A stretch of DNA of 10,039 bases from assembly GCA_032353305.1 (NCBI GenBank), contig JAUCNG010423242.1, positions 1 through 10,039 of the forward strand. Direction: 5' to 3'. Below the pieces are notes generated by a model, which was not told the DNA's origin, did not search any database, and saw nothing but the letters and a program-made list of their open reading frames with translations. Numbering within the stretch: the first letter of the stretch is position 1; each line of letters begins with the position of its first letter. This DNA comes from Cephalothrix spiralis. Its lineage: Eukaryota; Nemertea; Palaeonemertea; Archinemertea; Cephalotrichidae. Shown piece by piece: positions 1 to 7,651 of the stretch. A program made the position numbers and the translations under genes.

Positions 1-348
1 AACGGAAAAAAAATGGACGAAAATTTGAAATTTTCACACTCTAGAAATCAATGATGCGGAACAATTTTTTTTAAAGTAATAAAATATCTGAAAAAGGACT
101 TTAAAAATGGCTCCATATTCAAAAAATGAGATTTCTATTCTAATTTTCTTTTGAAATTTGAAAATCTTCAAAATGAGGTTTCACAATTTTGGATAATGCC
201 CATATTCAATTCGCATTTTATTATTTTAGTGGCATACGTAAAGTCAATATTGAATCAAATTTTTGTGGTCACATTGCCATAAAAACGACGAAAATATTCC
301 AATAATACCAAACTCATGATTTTTATGTGTTATAAATGAATATTTTAG
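1..348 (+). other. 3' end of upstream GOGAT intron
   Basis: This AT-rich stretch ends in a TATTTTAG acceptor directly before the first recognisable exon. It has stops in all frames and no coding similarity that I can see. It contains several degenerate A/T-rich words around TTTGAAAATTTT but no clear repeat structure. The intron's donor lies upstream of the window. Confidence 0.75.
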
Positions 349-464
349 GGCTGCGGTGACCATGGCTGTGAATATATGACCGGCGGACGTGTCGTTATCC
401 TTGGACTCACCGGACGTAATTTTGGAGCTGGAATGTCGGGTGGAATAGCCTACATTTATGACAA
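349..464 (+). CDS. GOGAT: GOGAT exon A: end of the synthase-part GXGXG (beta-helix) domain
   Basis: The frame opening at 349 reads 38 codons plus two bases (fragment residues 1-38). It contains the GOGAT signature [11 protein letters not shown] (residues 3-13) followed by [14 protein letters not shown] (19-32). Within this, G19-xx-G22-xxx-G26 fits the GXXGXXXG repeat of the right-handed beta-helix that closes the alpha part. In the family this domain is structural and packs between the amidotransferase and FMN-containing synthase domains. The acceptor is TATTTTAG/GGC and the donor is CAA/GTAAGC. Both other forward frames hit TGA within about 30 bases, which fixes the frame. Bacterial GltB usually has [10 protein letters not shown]; here the second residue is Cys (C2), a small deviation. 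The exon ends in phase 2 and joins a T at 7474 to make Asn39. The match to the family is strong. Confidence 0.95.
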
Positions 465-639
465 GTAAGCATATTTAAACATTCATGTAAATGAAATACA
501 TAACTTAACATATTTTTGTAATTTGAAGTATATTTTTAACAGTTTTTATCCTTTTCTGATATTTTTTACTACTTTTTTCTCTCGTCAAGCATTGCATGGC
601 TTTAAATTTTTCCTGTTTTTTATTTCAATACTAAGTTTT

Positions 640-1260
640 TAAAACCTGGGTCACTTAATACATCGAGGTGATATTCGGGGTCATTTTTTTAATATCGGGT
701 CTTGTTTTGGGTCACAGAAAGTCAATTTGGGATCAAGTACAGTCAAGTTTGGAATCAAATCGTTATCAAAAATCATTTCAGGGCTCGCAGTTCTTCTAGA
801 ATTTTAGGATATCCTAAAATATGACCATTCCTCCTTAAATCTCCTAAAATATGATATTTTTCTCAAATCATATTAATACTCATAAAATTTGATGAAAATG
901 GTGTAAAAGTAATGTCAAAAATTTTCTCCCCTCGTTGTTATCTTTTTAGGTTTATTTTGAAAGGCGCATGCCAAACAAAAATTGAAAAAATTATTATGGA
1001 TAGAGTCTCTTAATTAGTAAATATATTTTGTTTGTAGTAAAGGAAAGTTATAAGAAAATCCACTCGTATTATCATAAAATATTGCTCAAAAATCTCCTAA
1101 AATCTTTCTTAAATTAAAAAAAATCTCCTAGAATCCTAAAAATGAGATAGCAAAAATGACTATAAGGCCTGAGTAAAGATCAAGACACCAATTCGGATCA
1201 AAAATCATTAGGTTCATTCGGGATTCGGGGTGTACTTGGCATTAATTCAACACTCCTAAA
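640..1260. repeat. Cluster of degenerate short repeats (TCCTAAAAT and GGGTCA / GGATCAA words)
   Basis: Variants of AATCTCCTAAAAT recur near 811, 835, 1089, 1116 and 1248. On either side are GGGTCA or GGATCAA-type words near 649, 678, 709, 730, 751 and 1195. ATCAAAAATCATT appears both near 767 and near 1197. The arrangement suggests an old, diverged repeat with related left and right parts, but I cannot set its borders. A perfect 20-nt palindrome lies inside it at 801-820. No coding potential is visible. Confidence 0.4.
801..820. repeat. Perfect 20-nt palindrome
   Basis: ATTTTAGGATATCCTAAAAT equals its own reverse complement. It is part of the TCCTAAAAT repeat cluster. Its right half recurs in direct orientation about 15 bases further on, so it probably reflects two inverted copies of that repeat word rather than a protein-binding site. 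Confidence 0.7.
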
Positions 1261-1269
1261 TCTCAATTA

Positions 1270-1280
1270 CCCCCCCCCCC
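1270..1280. repeat. Poly-C run (11 C)
   Basis: This is an uninterrupted run of C, followed by TCCCG, in otherwise AT-rich intron sequence. Similar runs occur at 4616-4623 (8 C) and 7155-7164 (10 C). It is a simple homopolymer whose length may vary between individuals or be misread in sequencing. Confidence 0.9.
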
Positions 1281-1556
1281 TCCCGTTTAAGTCAAATATT
1301 ATTAATATCTTTAATGAGTATGTTATTAAATGAAAAATATTAAAATGGAGATAAATTGTTTGAAAATGATTTAAATTTCTTATAATTCATTATAATATTT
1401 TTACATCAAATCTTGTATTTATTCACTTAAAAAATATTTTACAAACTGCCCACTAATCTTACACATGGGATCTTACTTGCAAATTTTTGATTTTATCTTT
1501 TGATGTCTTTGCTATTTAATGGATGATCTTTAATTAAATCATTATTTATTTGAATG

Positions 1557-1918
1557 CCATACATAGATTTGATAGGTTAAATGAGCCGATTTCGTAATCA
1601 TTTTGATATCTTCGATGACAAATTGTGAAGCTTGGCTTTGTTATGTTCTTTTTAATTGACGCCAAAGTCCCTTTTGATGTAACGTAGTACATCCTGTATT
1701 TCAGCCTAGAGGTCACTTTAAAAAAAATGTTAATATTTATTTTGAGCACCAAAAAATAAAATAAATATTAGCAAAAAAAATATTGAATATTCCGAAGGCG
1801 GCACCACGAGGCGCAAAAAGTGACATACTACGTTACCCTTCAGCTGACTTTGGCCATAGTCGAAGAGACGTATCCATTAGAACAAAATACATAGCCTACG
1901 AAATTTCAAATCTATGTC
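1557..1918. repeat. Diverged inverted repeat (arms about 1557-1718 and 1818-1918)
   Basis: The reverse complement of the left arm shares, in order, AAGTGAC, TACTACGTTAC, GACTTTGGC, TACGAAAT and AAATCTATGT with the right arm. Gaps of 10-20 bases separate these blocks. The loop contains a smaller inverted pair (TTAATATTTATTTT at 1730-1743 and AAAATAAATATTAG at 1757-1770). The ordered collinear blocks make chance unlikely, but the arms have diverged more than those of the hairpins downstream. It is probably a remnant of a foldback or MITE-type element. No coding sequence is visible. Confidence 0.65.
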
Positions 1919-2066
1919 TAAAATTCCATCAATAATTTATCACAAAGAATATGCAATGTTTAAGCCGTTTTTGAAAATTAATTATACATCATTCTTAGAC
2001 CATAATACAACAAAAACAATATGTTCCTAGCAGCGCACATATTTTGTTCTCTGGCCTAAAAAATAC

Positions 2067-2191
2067 CCAATTAGACCTTTTCCGCTTGCTTCCGAAAGGA
2101 ACCAAATGTTTACGAAAGAAATTGACAGGTCTAAAAGGGAGGCAATTTTGGATCTTTTCATCTTCTGAAGTAAGCGGAAAGGCCGAACTGG
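2067..2191. repeat. Short inverted repeat (arms 2067-2097 and 2162-2191)
   Basis: The reverse complement of the left arm reads GGAAGCAAGCGGAAAAGG, and the right arm reads CTGAAGTAAGCGGAAAGG. The pairing continues for a further 10 bases (GGTCTAATTGG against GGCCGAACTGG). That makes a stem of about 30 bp with a 64-nt loop. GC content is a little higher than the surroundings. It could be the inner part of an older element with decayed ends. Confidence 0.65.
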
Positions 2192-2527
2192 CGTAATTAC
2201 GGAATCACTTTCCAAAAATGTCGAAGTTAAACCGAAAATTAAAATCGCCAGCATAAGTACTATATGTAGTCGACAAATAGATTTACAAATCATTTAATTT
2301 CTAAGTGAATTTTAAAATTTCCAAGAGCGGCTAAAATCGGAAAAATTAATTGCACATTCCTTGTATAAATTCCCGACTCTTTCTAAATGGTCTTAATTTG
2401 TGAAAGCTAAGCTTACCTTTATTTTGGTCATTTTCACAATTGTTCCTAATGTCAATTAATTTCAGCAAATCCCTTTTAGACCAGGACAAATCGTAAGATA
2501 TTTAATTCATGAATATTTATTTTAGTG

Positions 2528-3218
2528 AGGTCACATGACAATGTCAGATGTCAATTTTTGCATACAAAATATAATTAAAAAAACTTAACCACAGCATTAT
2601 CTATGTTATTTTCAATAGTTAAACATGAAATTTATTTTATTTATTTTTGCAAGTGTAAAAAAAGGTTTATACATGCAGTCACATAAATTATATACTTATA
2701 TATACCATTTCCTAATTCAAAGTCAAATATTTTCATTTATATCAATAGCAGCAACATGAAAAACTTTCTCTCAAAATTCGCCTTCACAATCATTAAGTTG
2801 TTTTCGAAAAAATTCAAGATGTTGACTTAGTAAAATATGTTTCTATTACCAAATGATTATGTAAGTATTGTTACTATTACTTCATGTGTCATATAAAGAA
2901 GAAACATTGATTTTAGCAAAACATATAGAATCAAGCCATACAAATTGTCACTCTAATTTTTTACGAAGTTGACATTTTGAATTTTTCAAAAACAACTTAA
3001 TCGGTGAAGGCGAATTTTGAGAGAGAGAAAATTTAGTATAAGTTTCATGTTGCTGCATGCTACTGATATTAATGAAAATATTTGACTTTGAATCAGGAAA
3101 TGGTATATATTTTCCTCCTTTAGGGTGTTAAATATCAAAATAGTGTTTTCATTATTTTTCAATAAACCATTAGAAAATATTTTAATCAATTAATGTTAAA
3201 AGTTGACATCTGTGACCT
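2528..3218. repeat. Long inverted repeat, MITE/foldback-like (inner arms 2698-2829 and 2965-3110)
   Basis: The inner arms pair over about 130-145 bp. Shared blocks include AGGAAATGGTATATAT, AATGAAAATATTTGACTTTG, GTGAAGGCGAATTTTGAGAG and AAACAACTTAA. The right arm has a short extra stretch near 3031-3042. The outer ends also pair: AGGTCACA near 2528 with TGTGACCT at 3211-3218, and AGATGTCAA with TTGACATCT. The outer left end has about 10 bases that the right end lacks. Between the inner arms and the outer ends the two sides differ in length and sequence. The loop is about 135 nt. The overall form suits a non-autonomous DNA transposon. I could not identify a target-site duplication, and no transposase fragment is visible. 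Confidence 0.8.
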
Positions 3219-3408
3219 TTTAGAATTCTTTTCTTGTCTGTTCATTGTTTTCACTCTGTTGTGAACTATATACTAATACGACTGAAATATTCCGTTTTCG
3301 TCAATTTTGGTACCGTTTATTCGGAAACGACATACACTCGTACTTCCGTTTTAAGCCAGCTAGCCTATCTACATTTTAGCGGCAAAATTGTTGATTGCAT
3401 AAAATAAG

Positions 3409-3858
3409 ATAATAGACCTTAGTAATAAGGTTCCAACTTGGGAGAACTCAATCAGATTCGGAAAAATATGCATTTTCTAGATTCAAATTTGGACGACCTA
3501 GAAGTCGTACAGACTTGGGACATGTATCCAAATGTTCCATACCAGTTCATGATCCTTTACACCTAGCAACTAAATATTACACTTTCAATTTATGTTGGAA
3601 AATGCATGCTTTTGTGGCTCTATGCCAAAATTCTTATCTAACAACCATAGGAGCATTCATTTTCCAACATAAATTGAATGTGTAATATTATAGTAGCTAG
3701 GTGTAAAGATGGAACATTTGGATATATGTTCCAAGTCTGTACGACTTCTAGGTCTTCCAAATTTGATCTTAGTAAATTGCATATTTTTTCCATATCTGAT
3801 CGAGTTCTCACAAGATGGAACCCCCATTCCTAAGACCTAATTAATTAAGGTCTATTAT
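3409..3858. repeat. Long inverted repeat with about 200-bp stem and 41-nt loop
   Basis: The left arm (3409-3610) and right arm (3652-3858) are reverse complements along almost their whole length. Examples are ATAATAGACCTT with AAGGTCTATTAT at the outer ends, the block GACCTAGAAGTCGTACAGAC, and TTGGAAAATG at the loop. The left arm has a roughly 10-base insertion near 3545 and the right arm a few extra bases near 3830. Otherwise there are scattered substitutions, about one in ten by eye. This is among the best hairpins in the window, and an RNA copy would form a long double-stranded stem. The ends are AT-rich, so the exact boundary and any target duplication are uncertain. There is no coding frame. 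Confidence 0.88.
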
Positions 3859-4346
3859 TAGACTACCATAAGATCATTTTCATGATATTCTATCATGTCC
3901 TCCCATGATAAAGCTTGATTAAGTTTGTTTTTTCGAGCCATATTTGACCTGCTCTCTATATACTTTATAAAACCCAAATCAATAAAGTGCTCTCCTGGAC
4001 AATTTACGAAAATGTAGTTTGTCTATTCTGGCTTTAGACGGCAGCGTACATGCATGTTGTAATGGGTCCTCAATTTTTGCTTGCTTGTGATTGTTAAGTT
4101 TAGGGTAGGTCAATGTACTTGCTCTCCAAAGGGAGAAGGGGCTCCTAATGAAATTATTTCAGAAGAAAAAAATAGCTTTTTAAAGCAGTTCTTGCATGAC
4201 GCTAGGGACGTAAAAATATGCTATTTAATTAAATAGCGCAAGATGCTGCATGTATATATAGGCCTATGGAAATTACTGGCGCCAGAAGCCTTTATGGAGC
4301 AATCTGATAGGTGGAAACTTCTCATAAAAGAATCACCAACCCCTAA

Positions 4347-4560
4347 TGTTTCCTGGCATGTTCGTAGAGTCCCAACTATTTCGAGAACTGACCCAAGTTT
4401 TCCTGACACTGGTCTGCATGAACCATCCATTTTCCTAACCGCGATCAACCTACATCCTGATTAACACAAAATTACCTGACATCAGCCCATTTTCCTGACA
4501 CTGAGTCTGACCAAAGTTCCTGAAACCGGTCGTCGCAACCCTATCATTTTCCCTGTTGGG
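4347..4560. repeat. Degenerate tandem array of TTTTCCTGACACNGGTC-like units
   Basis: The core TCCTGA, or a one-base variant, recurs at 4351, 4401, 4433, 4455, 4474, 4493, 4518 and about 4551. Spacing is 19-32 bases, with one gap of 50. The best copies are TTTTCCTGACACTGGTCTG at 4398 and TTTTCCTGACACTGAGTCTG at 4490. AACC or ACCA often sits between units. The tract is richer in C than its surroundings and has little A/T slippage sequence. About 75 codons are open on both strands across its left half, but neither translation is recognisable. It could be a decayed minisatellite or the internal repeats of a mobile element. Confidence 0.55.
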
Positions 4561-4615
4561 AACTTGACCAAATATACCTCGACCGCGCTGGTTGGGTTTT
4601 CAGGATACCCAGCCT

Positions 4616-4623
4616 CCCCCCCC
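4616..4623. repeat. Poly-C run (8 C)
   Basis: This is a short C homopolymer just downstream of the degenerate tandem array, in a locally C-rich patch (CCCAGCCTCCCC). No function is suggested by the sequence. Confidence 0.85.
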
Positions 4624-4733
4624 TGAGTCACCCAAATTGTAACATACGTCTTACACAATCACTTAAAATCGTCAGTGAAGAAGATGACGTGATGGTCAAG
4701 GAAAGAGTACTCTGAATAATAAGAGCCAGCGGC

Positions 4734-4770
4734 GCGCCCCCGCGATCCTCGTTCCTAATCACGGGGGCTC
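4734..4770. repeat. GC-rich hairpin
   Basis: GCGCCCCCGCGAT (4734-4746) pairs with ATCACGGGGGCTC (4758-4770), 11 of 13 positions, around an 11-nt loop. It is an isolated GC island in an AT-rich intron. Strong short GC hairpins of this kind can be terminal or subterminal parts of transposable elements, but no matching partner is seen nearby. The sequence AATATCAAA followed by TTTTTTTGATAT just downstream forms a second, AT-rich hairpin. Confidence 0.6.
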
Positions 4771-5250
4771 CAAAATATCAAATCTTTTTTTGATATGAAC
4801 TCTATATCGCAGCGTAAGGAAAGGGAAAATTATTGTTTTAACATTTAGCAGTTTGTACAACTTAGAAGGCTTTGATTATTTTGCATTTGTTATTCATGCT
4901 TATATTCTTTTTATTGTTTATATTTATATTTCTTTGCTTAGAGACATTTTACAAAGCTTTTATTGGATACTGCTAGATCTTCACTACAATTTTCTAACAA
5001 AATTAGACATTTTTCATTTACAGTCCATCCAAAACTGCCGTTTTTGAGGAACCAGGGTATTGTAAAACAAAAATCCTTTCTTGCATCTTGCTTATAAACA
5101 TGTCGTTACGCTATAGATGTACATTTATTTAAAACATTATTCAAAACAGTGTAGCTGGTGCAGATTTTTCTCAACATCCTCCTGCGTTTGATACAGTTAC
5201 TTTCTGAACAACACGAGACACTTGAATAATCTCCTAGTTTAATATTTGAC

Positions 5251-6102
5251 ATGGCAAATAAGATTAAAAAAATGTACCCTACAGTTTTCTATGAATTTAT
5301 TATATAACATTATTCAAAAAATAAAATAAAACTCTTTAAGGTATGTGCACGGAGATAGCAAAAAAAATTGAATTTTTTTTTATTGCAAATAATGATTTTT
5401 TTAGTTAAGAGGATCATTTTAATGTAAAGATCTCGTGCATACATGTTGAGGAAGTCCCTTAAAAAATAGTTCGTTTTATTCATTTTATATGGCAGGTAGG
5501 ATGATTGAAATCATCGGTTTTGTTGCATTCAAATTAAAATAGCTCTCAGACGGATCATCGGAGCTTCTTGAAATTTCTTAGGTCTCTTCCTTTTAAGATT
5601 GTCTAGGATGGATCCTCGAAGTTTTTTGATATATTTAGTATTTTTGAGAAAATAAGAAATTTTATGTTGAAGAAAAAAAACAGTTTATCAAAATCCAAAT
5701 TTCTCAAAACATATTAAAGATATAAAAAAAACTATGAGGATCTTATAAGGAAGAGACCTGCGAAATTTCGAGAGGCTCCGATGATCCGTCTGAGAGCTAT
5801 TTTAATTTGAATGCTAAACTGATGAATTTCCGAGTGCCTTAAAATTGACATTAACCCACCCGCCATATGATAGGAAGAAAACAAACTATTTTTTTATGGA
5901 TTTCCTCAACATTAGGCTCGAGATTTTTACACGAAAATGATCCTCTTAGCTAAAGGAATAATTATATGCAATAAAAAAAATTCAAATTTACCTTAAAGCG
6001 GAGCCCTGGAGGGATCATGTCAACCCGTTTGACAATTTAAAAAAATCAAGTTCCTCTGAAGATGAATTTTTTGTGGGTGATATCATAAGCCTTATTTGCC
6101 AT
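5251..6102. repeat. Largest inverted repeat: about 320-bp stem (core arms 5332-5663 and 5688-5999)
   Basis: The arms pair along their length. Shared blocks include AAATTAAAATAGCTCTCAGA followed by CGGATCATCGGAGC, AGGTCTCTTCCTT, AAGAGGATCATTTT, CTTTAAGGTA and TATTGCA. The block from 5530 to 5566 is nearly identical to its partner at 5778-5814. Outside the core, ATGGCAAATAAG at 5251-5262 pairs with CTTATTTGCCAT at 6091-6102, so the element probably reaches at least that far. A weaker trace (ACACTTGA near 5219 and TCAAGTGT near 6165) hints at still more. The loop is only about 25 nt. It looks like a foldback or MITE-type DNA element. No transposase frame is present. Confidence 0.88.
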
Positions 6103-6451
6103 GATTTTTATTATATCAATATTAATTCAAAACCTTCTTAAAACTAAATAGACCTACATGTGTATCAAGTGTGAAATACCATCTTCACATTTTATTGCAA
6201 GCCTCTTTAACACAGATTGAATCACATGCAATTTTTTTCACCATTGGTTGGGTCAATATATTTTTTTTCCAAGCCTTTTTTTTAGTATCGGGATTTGGGC
6301 TTCTATAATTTATTTATAAATATGCACATACATTTTTAGTCAAGAATGATTTACTCAAAATGTTTGAAAAACAGTTATATTCACGGGAGGTTTTGGCTGA
6401 TATTAAATATTTGAAAATGCATATATCGTTCGAACTGCATGAGAATTATTA

Positions 6452-6489
6452 TGTTTTGGGATGTTTCTCTTGTTTTGGGATGTTTCTCT
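6452..6489 (+). repeat. Perfect tandem duplication of a 19-bp unit
   Basis: TGTTTTGGGATGTTTCTCT occurs twice head to tail with no mismatch. Identity of the copies suggests a recent slippage or duplication event, or a polymorphic site. It lies inside the large intron with no coding context. Confidence 0.95.
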
Positions 6490-6750
6490 TTTTAAATTTA
6501 AATAATTTTCATCCTCTTTGTTGTAACCTCTTTTTTGCTATCATGTAAATATTGTTTACAAATTTATTACTTATAAAATTTACTTTAACTGTGCTAAAGA
6601 ACAGATATCTCGGTCCTACGCGCTAGAATTTGTAACGACTCTTGTTTACCAGAGTTTTTTTACTTGTCCATAACTAGAAATATAATTTCCGATTGTATTT
6701 TTACAATGCTTCTGAAGTAGCTTTATAATATACTCTAAAAACTAGCTTCA

Positions 6751-6876
6751 AAATGCTTTATTTAATACTTTTAGAACAAATATCCTTTTTAAAAACACAA
6801 TGTTTTTATTTTCAATATTTTGCTTACCTTTACTGTTCGATATGATTCGTTCTAAAGCATTATAATTATTTTGATG
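6751..6876. repeat. Weak inverted repeat (arms about 6751-6785 and 6839-6876)
   Basis: The reverse complement of AAAATGCTTTATTTAATAC plus TTTTAGAACAAATATC partly matches GATATGATTCGTTCTAA followed by AGCATTATAATTATTTTGAT, with gaps. Both arms are AT-rich, so chance pairing cannot be excluded. The rest of 6200-7430 shows no gene. Confidence 0.35.
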
Positions 6877-7154
6877 TTAAGCTTTCTTGAATTGTATAAT
6901 TGTATTTTCAAAAACAACAACAGTAATATTTAAAAAGCCTAAGATTAAAGGCTATTTTCATCGAAAGAATTTGTTTAAATAACAAAGAAAGAGAAATGCG
7001 TTTAACCGTGTAATCAACGATGCCTACGATAAAGATATGTGTTATATCTCTCTAATACACATATTTTTAGCAAAATATTCAATCAAAATGGTCTAATTAG
7101 CTATTTTTGATTACGATAGACAAGAGATCACAGTCCCTATTTAGGCAATATTTA

Positions 7155-7164
7155 CCCCCCCCCC
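7155..7164. repeat. Poly-C run (10 C)
   Basis: This is a C homopolymer in an otherwise AT-rich stretch about 300 bases before the intron acceptor. It resembles the runs at 1270 and 4616. Confidence 0.9.
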
Positions 7165-7433
7165 AAGTAATATATAGACTGGAATTCTGCCCTAACAATA
7201 CCCCCTTTAAAGAGGCGGATTTTATATTGAACCTTCTCTAAAATTGTTTAGGTGACGAAACGCTGTTGTTTATACTTGTATTGAATTACAGGTACCTATT
7301 ACATGTACCTAATTAATATTTTATTATAATTTAGTGATATTTTAGAATTAGGTGAGACTTTTTATGTTATAATATTTTCTTGACTTTTCCAGCTGTAATG
7401 GAAGCCAATCAATATTTCCCCCCTGAATGCTTC

Positions 7434-7451
7434 TAGATTATATATAATCTA
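7434..7451. repeat. Perfect 18-nt palindrome close to the intron acceptor
   Basis: TAGATTATATATAATCTA equals its own reverse complement and ends 22 bases before the acceptor AG at 7472-7473. That places it where branch-point sequence is expected, and in RNA it could form a short hairpin there. Whether it affects splicing is unknown. Confidence 0.8.
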
Positions 7452-7473
7452 AACTATGAACATGTTTTTTTAG

Positions 7474-7651
7474 TGCCCAAGAATTCGCTGCTAAATGCAA
7501 CATGGAAATGGTTGACTTGGAAAACGTGGAAGAAAAAGAGGATGTTGAATTTTTGCAGTCCATTCTTGCAGAAATGCACGAAAAAACGGGTTCCGCTGTC
7601 TCCAAGGAAATCTTAGATAACTGGGATGTTGCAGTTAAAGATTTTATTAAG
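7474..7651 (+). CDS. GOGAT: GOGAT exon B: C-terminal segment of the synthase part
   Basis: The first base completes Asn39, then 59 codons follow (fragment residues 40-98). The pattern KCNMEMVDLE (46-55), then an acidic helical stretch, HEKTGS (74-79) and EILDNWDVAVKDFIK (84-98), is typical of the end of the GltB-like part. In the family this segment, of the form (C/V)N-E-V-L and EKTGS-ILxxW, follows the GXGXG beta-helix and leads to KVFPKEY. Acceptor TTTTTTTAG/TGCC, donor AAG/GTAATT, phase 0. The segment is helical and charged, and its length is collinear with bacterial GltB, so the splice model needs no extra exon in the preceding 7-kb intron. No catalytic residue is assigned here. Confidence 0.95.

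Larger units (their letters stand above)
465..7473 (+). other. Large GOGAT intron (7,009 bp, phase 2), rich in inverted repeats
   Basis: The donor GTAAGC at 465 and the acceptor TTTTTTTAG ending at 7473 join GAC-AA to T-GCC. This gives the continuous family sequence [13 protein letters not shown], so no exon is missing inside. The intron is very AT-rich. It holds at least five long imperfect inverted repeats, a degenerate tandem array, poly-C tracts and a short tandem duplication, listed separately. The stretches 4000-4230, 4780-5210 and 6200-7430 have no gene and no strong repeat apart from the small items listed. Several open frames of 60-90 codons occur on both strands. None has recognisable motifs, and the longer ones are hydrophobic or AT-driven. 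I see no transposase, reverse transcriptase or RNA gene. Confidence 0.9.

Noticed and set aside
640-760. GGGTCA-type words as a CRISPR-like or telomere-like array
   Set aside because: Spacing and sequence are too irregular, and the host is eukaryotic. It is treated as a degenerate repeat.
2027-2293. 88-codon hydrophobic open frame on the minus strand
   Set aside because: It spans an inverted repeat (2067-2191), has no family resemblance, and AT-rich sequence readily gives hydrophobic frames.
2528-2535. AGGTCACA as a nuclear-receptor half site
   Set aside because: It is part of the paired end of an inverted repeat, and a single half site is common by chance.
4221-4464. Overlapping open frames of about 75 codons on both strands
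   Set aside because: No motif is recognisable in either, and they overlap a degenerate tandem array. Being open on both strands is more a sign of low stop density in a C-rich patch than of a gene. The region is kept as a repeat finding.
4853-5047. 64-codon hydrophobic open frame on the plus strand
   Set aside because: It is made mostly of F, I, Y and L from T-rich sequence. It has no motif, and the GOGAT protein is already continuous across this intron, so it is not an exon.
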